Assembly (NCBI RefSeq): GCF_000708755.2 | Contig: NZ_JGVU02000002.1 | Coordinates: 868,001 to 932,000, forward strand | Length of the DNA: 64,000 nt | From: Metabacillus indicus LMG 22858 | GTDB taxonomy: Bacteria > Bacillota > Bacilli > Bacillales > Bacillaceae | Direction of reading: 5' to 3' | Shown: piece after piece, positions 50,673 to 60,738 of the stretch | Position numbering within the stretch: position 1 is the first letter of the stretch | How the letters are laid out: each line of letters opens with the position of its first letter | Program-made: the position numbers and the translations under genes | The notes under the pieces: model-generated | Database searches by the model: none | Told to the model about the DNA's origin: nothing | The model's input: the letters and a program-made list of their open reading frames with translations, nothing else

Positions 50673-51769
50673 GAAACCCGCTCCCATTCCGCAAGAAGAA
50701 GTTCTGCGCAAAACCCCGGACCGAGTGCTGCAATTATGCCCAGATCTCCAGGGTTTGTGCGTCCGTTTGTCATGTACTCGTCAATCACATACATTACCGT
50801 TGCAGACGACATATTTCCGTGCTGTCTTAAAACATTCTTAGATACGGACAGCTGCTCCTCGGTGAACCCGAGACTTGCCTGATACGCATCAAGCACTTTC
50901 TTTCCTCCGGGATGGGCAAGGAAATGCTGAATGCTTCCGAGTGAAACCCCCTCATCAGCAAGGTAATCCTCCACCGTACCCTTCAGCCAGTTTCTGATAA
51001 TAGCTGGTATGTCTCTTGAAAAAATAACATAGAATCCGTTGTTTTTAATTTCCCAGCCCATCACATCTTCCGAATCTCTCATAAACACCGAGCGTGTCGA
51101 ACGTGTTTTAGGAAGGACAGAAAGAGCGGATAAATGAGCAAGATCAGCGTTTTCTCCGGCAAGAAGAGTACATGCAACCCCGTCTGCAAACAGGGAGGTG
51201 CCGATAAAATTGCTTTTGGAAAGGTCGTCATGCTGAAAGGTCAGGCTGCAGAGTTCGACACAGACAACAATGACTTTCGCGTCCGGATAAGCCTTGCAGT
51301 AGTCATGAGCCCTCGACAGGCCTGATGCGCCGCCTGCACACCCGAGTCCCCAGATGGGCATTCGTTTCACTGACTCTTTGAACGGGAGATTGTTGATGAT
51401 TTTGGCATCAATGCTCGGAGTAGAAATCCCGGTGCTCGAGACAAAGAAAATCGCGTCAATTTCTTCGCATCCGATCTCTCTGTTTAAATAGACCCGGTTT
51501 TGCAGGCAGCTGATAATCGCCTCCGTTCCAAGGGCCACAGCCGCCTCAATGTATGTATTGTTTTTTTCCTCAAAGGTGTGCTGAGTCCTGTACCAGCTGA
51601 TGTCTTTAACAAATTGCCGGGATTCTATGTCGCCATTTTTAAAAGCAGGCAGAAGCCGGTTAATATCTTTAAACGTTCCTTCAAAGAGTTCTTTTGCAAA
51701 TTCTACAGTCGCGTCCTGCTGCATCCTGTTTTCCGGTATGCTCTTGCCGACTGATAAAAGATAGGCCAT
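50669..51769 (-). CDS. bpsA: Type III polyketide synthase BpsA (BcsA)
   Basis: A 366-residue chalcone-synthase-like enzyme making long-chain alkylpyrones from fatty acyl-CoA and malonyl-CoA. The catalytic triad is Cys (GLGCAGGASG), His (FLAHPGG) and Asn (RQHGNMSSATVMYV). ATG at MAYLLSVGK is chosen: GAGGTG lies six bases ahead. Pair with BpsB only; no other biosynthetic genes are near. Confidence 0.93.
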   Translation of the reverse strand: MAYLLSVGKSIPENRMQQDATVEFAKELFEGTFKDINRLLPAFKNGDIESRQFVKDISWYRTQHTFEEKNNTYIEAAVALGTEAIISCLQNRVYLNREIGCEEIDAIFFVSSTGISTPSIDAKIINNLPFKESVKRMPIWGLGCAGGASGLSRAHDYCKAYPDAKVIVVCVELCSLTFQHDDLSKSNFIGTSLFADGVACTLLAGENADLAHLSALSVLPKTRSTRSVFMRDSEDVMGWEIKNNGFYVIFSRDIPAIIRNWLKGTVEDYLADEGVSLGSIQHFLAHPGGKKVLDAYQASLGFTEEQLSVSKNVLRQHGNMSSATVMYVIDEYMTNGRTNPGDLGIIAALGPGFCAELLLAEWERVS

Positions 51770-51840
51770 CCCATCCACCTCATTTTATTCTTATAACGGT
51801 TACTTTTTCCAAATAAAGGAGGTTTTATGTAATGACCGGC

Positions 51841-51873
51841 AAAAAAAAAGCTCTTCCCTGATCAGGGAAAAGC
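51841..51873 (-). terminator. Terminator after the GNAT gene
   Basis: AGCTCTTCCCTGA-type arm pairs with TCAGGGAAAAGC, followed on the minus strand by a nine-base T tract. On the plus strand a possible 20-residue frame follows it and is not accepted. Confidence 0.75.
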
Positions 51874-51955
51874 AACGTTTTAAAGGAGTTGTTGTTGTGC
51901 TCTTTTATTATATCGCGAAAAACGGGTTTGAACAGACATGTTTGAATGGAAATTT

Positions 51956-52492
51956 TTAAAAGAAGTACGCCATATGAATTTCATCGTCGTATTTCCCGTT
52001 CAGAATTGCCTGTTCACGCTGTACTCCCTCAATTGCAAAGCCGTATTTTTCATAAAGCTTTACCGCTACTTCATTGGAAGCAAAAACCGTCAGGCAAAGC
52101 TTATGGAGGTTGTTCTTTCTGCACCAGTCAAGTGTTGCACTCATGACCTCCTTGCCGATGCCGAGGCCCTGCGCAGAATCTGTAAGCCACGTCCGGAACA
52201 GGCCGGTATGTCTTTTCATTAGAAGCTCTCCCCGCAGAACTCTTGCGATGCCGACAACCTTCCCCTGCATTTCAACACCGAGATAAAAGTTATCTTTTTC
52301 TTTTAATTCTTTAATAAATGCTTTTTCTTCTTGGAGGGAACGCGGGCTTTCTTTTTGTATGTACGTCCCCGAATCAATGATGCTCTGTACAGATTCAATT
52401 ATGTCTGCCGCATCCTCTTCCCTTACAGGCCTCAGCGTAATCTGTTCTCCATTTTTTGCAGTAAAAACCGTTTTGTCATCTTGAGTAATCAT
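51956..52492 (-). CDS. GNAT family N-acetyltransferase
   Basis: A 178-residue protein with the acetyl-CoA motif DSAQGLGIGKEVMSATLDW and a C-terminal LYEKYGFAIEGVQRE. The RimI/RimJ-like form acetylates small molecules or protein N-termini. Substrate unknown. Confidence 0.87.
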   Translation of the reverse strand: MITQDDKTVFTAKNGEQITLRPVREEDAADIIESVQSIIDSGTYIQKESPRSLQEEKAFIKELKEKDNFYLGVEMQGKVVGIARVLRGELLMKRHTGLFRTWLTDSAQGLGIGKEVMSATLDWCRKNNLHKLCLTVFASNEVAVKLYEKYGFAIEGVQREQAILNGKYDDEIHMAYFF

Positions 52493-52568
52493 TGAAGTTC
52501 AGCTCCTTGACGTTAGTATATCTCTGCGCTCAAGAAGTAACACATTATACAGGCTGTTTCACGATTTT

Positions 52569-53222
52569 TCAAATGACAAGTACTCCCCGTCCGCGCAAAT
52601 ACGCTTCTACATCTACAAATGAGTCTGCTTCAATATAGGCAATTCCCTTTTTTTCAAGCAGACCGCACAGCGCGTCCTTTGCGAAGGTTACATCTGCAAA
52701 GGCTGCAGGATGGGAATCAGGTTCGCTGTCTCCGTAAAAGTAAACCGCATCATAGGTTTCTTTCAGTTTCTGAATGACTTTTGATTTATCAATTCCATAT
52801 CGCTCTGAATAGCTCCAGTCATTTTTATCAATTTCCAGATGAATGTTTTTGCTTTTAAAATGGCCTTTATTTGAGATGATCTCGACGTTTTCTGCGCCAA
52901 GCGCGTCAAAAATGTGCTTAATATAATAATCTGTTCCTGCACTGAGGATATAAAAATCACCGCCGTTTTTTTGGACACGTTCAATAAAAGGGCCGATATA
53001 ATTGTCCAGCGGCAATGTCAGAATGGTTTTAATCAGTTCTTCCTCTTCAAGGTGAATAGAGGTGAATATTCGGCTTAAAAAGTCAATATCCAGCATCTCC
53101 CCCCGCTTCCACTGCTTGAACAGCGCTTCTCCTTCAGGGAAAAGTTCCTCAATAACAAGGTGATAAAAATCTTTCTTGGAGATCGTCCCGTCAAAATCAG
53201 ATACGAATGCCCATGGTTTCAT
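52569..53222 (-). CDS. MtnX-like HAD phosphatase
   Basis: A 217-residue HAD-superfamily (IB) phosphatase. Motif I is VSDFDGTISKKD, motif II FYILSAGTDYYI, motif III/IV VYFYGDSEPDSHPAAFAD. It resembles the methionine-salvage phosphatase MtnX; the other mtn genes are not here, so the substrate is uncertain. GGAGGACT precedes the ATG. Divergent from the L,D-transpeptidase gene. Confidence 0.85.
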   Translation of the reverse strand: MKPWAFVSDFDGTISKKDFYHLVIEELFPEGEALFKQWKRGEMLDIDFLSRIFTSIHLEEEELIKTILTLPLDNYIGPFIERVQKNGGDFYILSAGTDYYIKHIFDALGAENVEIISNKGHFKSKNIHLEIDKNDWSYSERYGIDKSKVIQKLKETYDAVYFYGDSEPDSHPAAFADVTFAKDALCGLLEKKGIAYIEADSFVDVEAYLRGRGVLVI

Positions 53223-53327
53223 TGTAAGTCCTCCATTGATTTAATTTTTTCATCTGGAAATATATAGGTTTCTCTCTTCATATCATGTAGTAATTGCTTT
53301 TAACTACTCACATCAAAGGAGAGACAC

Positions 53328-54086
53328 ATGAAGAAATTATTCGTTATTTTCACCGCCGCGCTATTTATCTTTTTCGGCGCAGGCATCAGCAAAACAGAGG
53401 CAGCAGGCAGTGACTTTATTATTATTAACAAGTCCAAAAATCAGCTGGCCTTTTATAAGAACAGCAAGCTCAGCAGCGTGTTTAAAGTGGCAACCGGCAA
53501 AAAGCCATCCTACACCCCTGAAGGAACCTTTAAAGTGGTCAGCAAAATTGTAAACAGACCATACTACAAGCTTGGCATTCCCGGCGGCGACTCGCGCAAC
53601 CCTCTTGGAAACCGCTGGCTTGGCATCAACGCAAGAGGCACATGGGGCACAACTTATGCCATACACGGGAACAACAATCCAAGCTCCATCGGGCAGTACA
53701 TCAGCAACGGATGCATCAGGATGTATGATAATGAAGTGGAATGGCTGTACAGCCAGGTTAAAATGAATACACCTGTTATCATAACATCTTCCGGCAGTTC
53801 GTTTGATGCCATTGCCTCCTCAAAAGGATATAAGGTGAGCGGCAGCAAAGCAGTATCTTCTAAACCATCCGGATTTACGGGACAAAATCTGAAAAAAGGC
53901 AGCCGGGGAAGCGAAGTCAAACATCTCCAGCAGCTTCTTACCTCCAAAGGGTTCGACACGCGCGGCATTGATGGAATCTTCGGAACCAATACCGATAAAG
54001 CAGTGAGATCTTTCCAAAAGAGCAAAAAGCTTTCAGCAGACGGCATAGTCGGTCCGGCTACAAGAAAAGCCCTCAGTATGTATTAA
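53328..54086 (+). CDS. Secreted L,D-transpeptidase with peptidoglycan-binding domain
   Basis: A 252-residue YkuD-type enzyme. A signal peptide (about 1-26) ends near ISKTEAAG. The YkuD core runs to about 150 with His113 (YAIHGNNN) and Cys129 (SNGCIRMYD). A C-terminal peptidoglycan-binding domain follows (GSRGSEVKHLQQLL, GIDGIFGTNTDKAVRSFQ). It makes 3-3 cross-links or tethers in the wall or spore cortex. Strong ribosome site AAAGGAGAG. Ends in a 15-bp terminator. Confidence 0.93.
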   Translation: MKKLFVIFTAALFIFFGAGISKTEAAGSDFIIINKSKNQLAFYKNSKLSSVFKVATGKKPSYTPEGTFKVVSKIVNRPYYKLGIPGGDSRNPLGNRWLGINARGTWGTTYAIHGNNNPSSIGQYISNGCIRMYDNEVEWLYSQVKMNTPVIITSSGSSFDAIASSKGYKVSGSKAVSSKPSGFTGQNLKKGSRGSEVKHLQQLLTSKGFDTRGIDGIFGTNTDKAVRSFQKSKKLSADGIVGPATRKALSMY

Positions 54087-54126
54087 GAAAAGCCATACCC
54101 TGAAGATATTCGGGTATGGCTTTTCT
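54087..54126 (+). terminator. Terminator after the L,D-transpeptidase gene
   Basis: AGAAAAGCCATACCC pairs with GGGTATGGCTTTTCT around a 10-base loop. Confidence 0.9.
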
Positions 54127-54153
54127 ATTGGATCTTATTTTACATCAGAAGAA

Positions 54154-56066
<1,913 letters not shown>

Positions 56067-56069
56067 CTA

Positions 56070-56111
56070 TAAAAAAACGGCATCGTCTCATAGAGTGAGA
56101 CAATGCCGTTT
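56070..56111 (-). terminator. Riboswitch-controlled terminator of xpt-pbuX
   Basis: AACGGCATTGTCTC pairs with GAGACGATGCCGTT, followed on the minus strand by TTTTTTT, between the aptamer and the xpt start. Guanine binding should favour this hairpin. Confidence 0.9.
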
Positions 56112-56155
56112 AGAAGATAGCTTAAAAGAAGCAGGCTGCAAAACAAAGCACTGCT

Positions 56156-56226
56156 CACTCATAGTCAGATGATTAACGGTCATCCGGTAGAAACTTGCAG
56201 GCCATATCCCCGCGATTATATGAGTG
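56156..56226 (-). ncRNA. Guanine riboswitch (purine aptamer) of xpt-pbuX
   Basis: On the minus strand the aptamer runs from CACTCATATAATCGCG to GACTATGAGTG, with P1 arms CACTCATA/TATGAGTG. The three-way junction and loop blocks ATATGGCCTGCAAGTTTCTACC and the GACTAT of J3-1 match the B. subtilis xpt aptamer. The base that pairs with the ligand is C (GACTAT), so it should bind guanine, not adenine. The downstream terminator hairpin completes an off switch. Confidence 0.95.
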
Positions 56227-56250
56227 TGCACGTTTTATTAGAATAGTAGC

Positions 56251-56334
56251 ATTATAACAGGGTTTATTCGTTATGGGAAGAGTATTCTGCACAAAAAAGC
56301 GAATAATGGCATGTAATTTAATTCGAATTATTCG
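56251..56334 (-). promoter_or_regulatory. xpt promoter and possible PurR operator
   Basis: On the minus strand TTCCCA (56274-56279), 17 bases, TATAAT (56251-56256), with an extended -10 (TGTTATAAT). Upstream, CGAATAAT (56300-56307) and ATTATTCG (56327-56334) form an inverted pair with CGAA cores 27 bases apart, like PurR boxes. PurR control of xpt is established in B. subtilis; the boxes here are inference. Confidence 0.55.
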
Positions 56335-56359
56335 TTATTTCTGAAAAAACCAAAAGAGA

Positions 56360-56379
56360 CCGCACGAGAACACGTGCGG
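56360..56379 (-). terminator. Terminator after ypwA
   Basis: CCGCACG pairs with CGTGCGG around a short loop, followed on the minus strand by TCTCTTTTGG. Confidence 0.7.
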
Positions 56380-56389
56380 CCTTTGCTTA

Positions 56390-57907
56390 TTATTTTGCCG
56401 GCTGAAGCTGATAAAGTTTCGAGTACTTCGTCTCGAGATGATCGATTAAATACTTGGCATTCAGGCCTTCTCCAGTTACATCATGAAGGATCTCAAGCGG
56501 CTGCTTCATTTTTCCGTGCTGATGGATCTTTTCTGTCAGCCAGTTTTTAATCGTGCCGAACTCTCCGTTTTCAACAAGCTGATCAAAGTCAGGCAAGTCT
56601 TTCATCATCGCCTGTTTAAATTGCGCGGCGTACATATAGCCAAGTGCATAAGAAGGGAAATAGCCGAACATGCCACCGGACCAGTGAACGTCCTGAAGCA
56701 CGCCTTCTGCGTCATTCGATGGCGTTACGCCAAGGTACTCTGTATATTTTTCATTCCAGATGCGCGGAAGATCCTCTACTTCGATCTCATCATTAAATAA
56801 GCCCTTCTCAATTTCATAGCGGATCATGATGTGAAGCGGATACGTCAGTTCATCTGCCTCGATGCGGATAAGAGACGGCTTGGATTCGTTGACTGCGCGG
56901 TAGAAATCCTGGAGCGCTACATCATCAAACTGCCCGTCTGCATAGTTCTTGAGCGAATCGTAGTAGCGGTTCCAGAATCCAGGATTTTTGCCGATGAATT
57001 TCTCATAGAAAAGAGACTGCGACTCATGAATTCCCATGGATGTTCCGTCGCACAGCAGGGTTCCTTCAAGCTTTTCTGAAATGTTCTGCTCATAAAGCGC
57101 GTGACCGCATTCGTGGATTGTGCCGAAAAGCGCTGTACGGAAGTCATTTTCAGCATATTTCGTAGTAACACGCACATCCCCGCGGTTAAGACTGATCGCA
57201 AATGGATGGACCGTTTCATCCAGGCGGCCTGCTTCAAAATCGTAGCCGAGCTCTTTCAGGAAGAACTCTGAGATCTGGCGCTGCTTGTCTTTTGAAATCG
57301 GCTCATACAAAAAGTGAGTTTCCGGCTGGTTCTGTGACTCTGTAATGCTTTTGACAAGAGGCACGATCCGGCTTCTCAGTTCGCCGAATACCCGGTCAAG
57401 CACTTCAACGGTTACACCCGGCTCATACTGGTCAAGGAACGTATCATATTTGTTTTCTTTGTAGCCCCAGTACTCAAGAAACTTTTTGTTGGTGTCAACG
57501 AGCTTCTTTAAGTACGGTGCAAACAGGCTGAAATCCGATTTTTCCTTCGCTTCTTCCCACACGGACTCTGCTTTTGACTGCAGAATGACATATTCTTTGT
57601 ATTCTTCCTGCGGGATCACTTTGCTTAGTTTGTATTCTTTCTCACTTTCAAGTGCTGCTTTGAATGTGATTTCAGAAACCTCATCCTTCGCGCTCAGAAT
57701 CTGATCAATATATGACTTCATTTCATCAGATGTCTGCATTTGGAACACTTCAGTAGATAAAATGCCAATTGCCTGCGAACGCTGTTCAATCGCTTTTTTC
57801 GGTGCTCCTGTGCGCAGATCCCAGAACATGAGCGAAATGGCTTCATTATAGCTTTTCATTTTTTGCAGGTACTCTAAAAATGACGTCTCAACGGATTGAA
57901 TAGTCAA
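56390..57907 (-). CDS. ypwA: Carboxypeptidase Taq, M32 family
   Basis: A 505-residue metallocarboxypeptidase. The zinc motif is TIHECGHALYEQ (HEXXH) with a downstream glutamate-containing GIHESQSLFYEKFIG. Cytosolic and dimeric in the family, broad on C-terminal residues. TTG start is preferred: AAGGGGTG lies about seven bases upstream, whereas the GTG three codons earlier overlaps it. Located beside repeat array 2. Confidence 0.93.
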   Translation of the reverse strand: MTIQSVETSFLEYLQKMKSYNEAISLMFWDLRTGAPKKAIEQRSQAIGILSTEVFQMQTSDEMKSYIDQILSAKDEVSEITFKAALESEKEYKLSKVIPQEEYKEYVILQSKAESVWEEAKEKSDFSLFAPYLKKLVDTNKKFLEYWGYKENKYDTFLDQYEPGVTVEVLDRVFGELRSRIVPLVKSITESQNQPETHFLYEPISKDKQRQISEFFLKELGYDFEAGRLDETVHPFAISLNRGDVRVTTKYAENDFRTALFGTIHECGHALYEQNISEKLEGTLLCDGTSMGIHESQSLFYEKFIGKNPGFWNRYYDSLKNYADGQFDDVALQDFYRAVNESKPSLIRIEADELTYPLHIMIRYEIEKGLFNDEIEVEDLPRIWNEKYTEYLGVTPSNDAEGVLQDVHWSGGMFGYFPSYALGYMYAAQFKQAMMKDLPDFDQLVENGEFGTIKNWLTEKIHQHGKMKQPLEILHDVTGEGLNAKYLIDHLETKYSKLYQLQPAK

Positions 57908-58052
57908 TCTGATCACCCCTTCTTTAGGTATGTAAAATAGTAGTAATTTTCTAACATTTTTAGATTAAAGGAGAGAAAAGGTTTTTGTCAATGATTTTAT
58001 AAACTGACGGGTCGGTTTTATTTTTGTTTGCGGATGTGTGATTCTGACAATT

Positions 58053-58364
58053 GCTTACCCTCCTACATCGTTTCTCGGTTTCCGAGGGTACGATTACAGC
58101 GCTTGCTTACCCTCCCAAATCGTTTCTCGGTTTCCGAGGGTACGATTCGCCCACTTGCTTACCCTCCCAAATCGTTTTTCAGTTTCCGAGGGCACGATTC
58201 GCGCTCTTGCTTACCCTCTCAAATCGTTTCTCGGTTTCCGAGGGTACGATTACGGCGCTTGCTTACCCTCCCAATTCGTTTCTCGGTTTCCGAGGGTACG
58301 ATTCGCGCGCTTGCTTACCCTCTCAAATCGTTTCTCGGTTTTCGGGGGTACGATTCATTATGCC
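58053..58364. repeat. 52-bp tandem repeat array 2 (family A, 6 units)
   Basis: Six units begin with GCTTACCCTC at 58053, 58105, 58157, 58209, 58261 and 58313: an exact 52-bp period. It is the same family as the array at 7 kb, with the TACCCTC/GAGGGTA inverted repeat and TCGTTTCTCGGTTT core. Nearly every unit here has GGTTTCCGAGGG where the 7-kb array has GGTTTGCGAGGG, so units within an array are more alike than between arrays. It fills the gap between ypwA and ypvA and abuts the ypvA terminator. Open frames across it are repeat artefacts. Confidence 0.95.
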
Positions 58365-58365
58365 G

Positions 58366-58400
58366 AAAAAAAGAGCGAAGGGACCTCTCCCCTCGCTCTT
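58366..58400 (-). terminator. Terminator after ypvA
   Basis: AAGAGCGAAGGG pairs with CCCCTCGCTCTT (one mismatch), followed on the minus strand by TTTTTTTC, next to the end of array 2. Confidence 0.82.
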
Positions 58401-58404
58401 ACAC

Positions 58405-60342
58405 TTACCGTTCTTCAGCTGTCACAGGCAATATGGATTTAACTTCTTCAAGCACGTTCAGATCCTGCTTTGTGGAGAGGTAAATGGAAATCTCCCCGCT
58501 GTCAGTGCTGGTTCTGATCAGGCGGCCAATGCCCTGTTTCAGTCTCAGCATCATATACGGCATATCCACATCAGCAAACGGATCGGCTGAGCTGCTCCGT
58601 TTTGATTCAAACACCGGGTCATTTGGAGGGAACGGCAGTGACCAGATGATCACGTTCGACAGGGATGCCCCAGGAATGTCAAGTCCTTCCCACAGATGCA
58701 CGGCACATAATACGGATGTCTCGTTATTCTGGAACTCAGAAACAAGCTTGCTTATTTCCTGGTCTCCTTCAAATAAGAAGCGATAATCAGCTTTATGGGC
58801 TGATGCATAACGTTTAAACACGTCAAGTTCATCTTTTGTGTTAAACAGGATGAGCGCACGGCCTCCTGATTGTTCAATTCTTTTCAATGTTTCCGCACAT
58901 TTCACTTCATTGAGGGAAACAGATGCTGATACGTCGAGCAGTGAAATCTTCATGTTTTCTTCATAATCAAACGGTGACTCAACGTTCAATGACAAATAGT
59001 CTTTGATTCCAAGACTGCCCGCGATAAAATCGAACGATCCATGATTGGACAGTGTCGCAGATGAGAAGATATACGGCTTTTTCTGAGAAAATACTTTCTC
59101 TCTCAGCACTTCTTCCACTGTTCTTGGCATGATGATCAGGGAGAAATCCTGCTCTCCGTTTTCAATCCAGTGGATCGCGCCTTTTTGTTTATTAAAAAGG
59201 GAAATGGAAAATTCCATGCTGTCCAAATATTCCTCGACAATCTTTAGCTCGTAGGAATCAATGGTATACATTTCCCCTTCAAATACTAGGGCCTCGCCAA
59301 TTTCAGCCAGCATCCTGTGCAGCTCAATCCCCTGTTTCCGCAGCGTATCGTTCATCACTATCCGTGAGCGGTGTGAGCCTTTTACTTCTTCTGATGCTTC
59401 AAGCAGGCTGTCGAAAAATTCCTCGTTGATGACAAGCGTGTCTTCAACTAAATGAGCAAATTCTTCCCTGATGTCATTCTGAAGCAGTCTTTCAAGCAAG
59501 ATGGCAAGCGTGCTGCTTTTCACTCTGTAGGTAAGGGCTTTTTGGGCTGCATATTCAAGAAGATGCCCTTCATCGAAGACGACTGAGCTGTGTTCAGGCA
59601 GCAATGGAAGCTGTCCTTCCCGCTTTCTTGAGTCGTATGTCCAGATATGCTCCATGTAGAAATCATGAGAACAGACGATCAGGTCGGTTGCTTTGCGGTA
59701 ATGCTCGCGTGAAAGCGTGAGGCCGCAGCGGTGCCTTTGGTCACATGACAGACAGTCCTGGAACGAGTCATAATTCACATGACTCCACTCTTCATCTGTC
59801 AGGTTGGGATATTCTTTACGGTCTCCGTAATGATAGAAAGACTGCATACCTGCTTTTTCATGGACAAAGCCTGGAAGCGACTCAAATAAATCAAGATACA
59901 GATCATCACCCGTCCGCTGAATCGTCTGATCCAGTTTTTTCAGGCACAGATACTGATCCTGGGATTTTCCGAGTCTTACATCAATGGTTAAATCCAGATG
60001 CTTTCTCAGCTTTGCAATATCCCCTTCATTTTTAACAAGCTGTTCAATCAATGTTTCATCCGCACATGCAATAACAGCAGGTTTTCCGGTGTAGCGTGCA
60101 TAGCTGATCGCATAAAGCAGATACACCAGTGTTTTTCCCGTTCCAACTCCAGCTTCTGCGAACATGACACTCTTTTCGCGGAATGCCCGTTCAAGCTGAA
60201 ACGCCATAAAAATTTGTTCATCTCTAAGTTCAAAGCCTTTTTCAGGCAAAATATCGTAAAATACATCTCCGATCCAATTGTTCAGCCCTTCATAGAAGGT
60301 TTCATTTTTGGAAACAGCAAATGGCAGACGTGACGTCGGCAT
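58405..60342 (-). CDS. ypvA: DinG-type ATP-dependent helicase YpvA
   Basis: A 645-residue XPD/DinG-family helicase. Walker A is AEAGVGTGKTLVYL, the Walker B region is FDEGHLLEY. A 4Fe-4S pattern is present: YLCLKKLDQ ... DCLSCDQRHRCG (four Cys). C-terminal motif VI is LKQGIGRLIRTSTDSG. Acts on forked or R-loop DNA. Downstream of array 2 in gene order, upstream of yptA. Confidence 0.93.
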   Translation of the reverse strand: MPTSRLPFAVSKNETFYEGLNNWIGDVFYDILPEKGFELRDEQIFMAFQLERAFREKSVMFAEAGVGTGKTLVYLLYAISYARYTGKPAVIACADETLIEQLVKNEGDIAKLRKHLDLTIDVRLGKSQDQYLCLKKLDQTIQRTGDDLYLDLFESLPGFVHEKAGMQSFYHYGDRKEYPNLTDEEWSHVNYDSFQDCLSCDQRHRCGLTLSREHYRKATDLIVCSHDFYMEHIWTYDSRKREGQLPLLPEHSSVVFDEGHLLEYAAQKALTYRVKSSTLAILLERLLQNDIREEFAHLVEDTLVINEEFFDSLLEASEEVKGSHRSRIVMNDTLRKQGIELHRMLAEIGEALVFEGEMYTIDSYELKIVEEYLDSMEFSISLFNKQKGAIHWIENGEQDFSLIIMPRTVEEVLREKVFSQKKPYIFSSATLSNHGSFDFIAGSLGIKDYLSLNVESPFDYEENMKISLLDVSASVSLNEVKCAETLKRIEQSGGRALILFNTKDELDVFKRYASAHKADYRFLFEGDQEISKLVSEFQNNETSVLCAVHLWEGLDIPGASLSNVIIWSLPFPPNDPVFESKRSSSADPFADVDMPYMMLRLKQGIGRLIRTSTDSGEISIYLSTKQDLNVLEEVKSILPVTAEER

Positions 60343-60450
60343 GTATTAGATCCCCCGCAATCATTTATACTCAAACAACTATTTTCTCATTTGTCGATCG
60401 GTTCGTCAACTGCTTCTGAGCTGAATATGACCCTGAATTCAGGAGCCATG

Positions 60451-60482
60451 AAAAAAGACAGGCTTTCATCATATGAAAGCCT
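60451..60482 (-). terminator. Terminator after yptA
   Basis: AGGCTTTCAT pairs with ATGAAAGCCT around CAT, followed on the minus strand by GTCTTTTTTC. Confidence 0.8.
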
Positions 60483-60485
60483 ATC

Positions 60486-60683
60486 TCAGCGGTCGTAAAG
60501 CGTATCAATCATTACCTTTTGGTCAATCGCAGAAGCATGTGCCACTGCTTTTAGAAAATCGGCTCTCGCACTGCCGAGCGATGCTTGAGCAGCTGCTTCA
60601 TGGCCATTCTCAATGAGAGACAAATAAGTTGATGACAGCGCTTTGGATATTAGATTAAAATCATTGTTTTCGCCCAGAATCAC
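60486..60683 (-). CDS. yptA: Small conserved protein YptA-like, 65 residues
   Basis: A 65-residue helical protein (NLISKALSSTYLSLIENGHEAAAQASLGSARADFLKAVAHAS). GTG start after AAGGAGTGA, with close spacing. Symbol by place between ypvA and ypsC, not by recognised sequence. Function unknown. Confidence 0.55.
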   Translation of the reverse strand: MILGENNDFNLISKALSSTYLSLIENGHEAAAQASLGSARADFLKAVAHASAIDQKVMIDTLYDR

Positions 60684-60738
60684 TCACTCCTTGAAAAGAA
60701 ATCAATACTGTTTCTAGTGTATTCAAGGAGAGATGCTT

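Noticed and set aside
50109-51769. Larger polyketide biosynthetic cluster around bpsA
   Set aside because: Only the methyltransferase bpsB is adjacent; neighbouring genes are a Fur-controlled peptide and a GNAT enzyme with unrelated promoters.
51897-51959. 20-codon frame (GTG start, AAAGGAG site) at the right of the bpsA upstream gap
   Set aside because: It overlaps the end of the GNAT gene on the other strand and sits beyond a terminator with no promoter; 20 codons give no statistical support.
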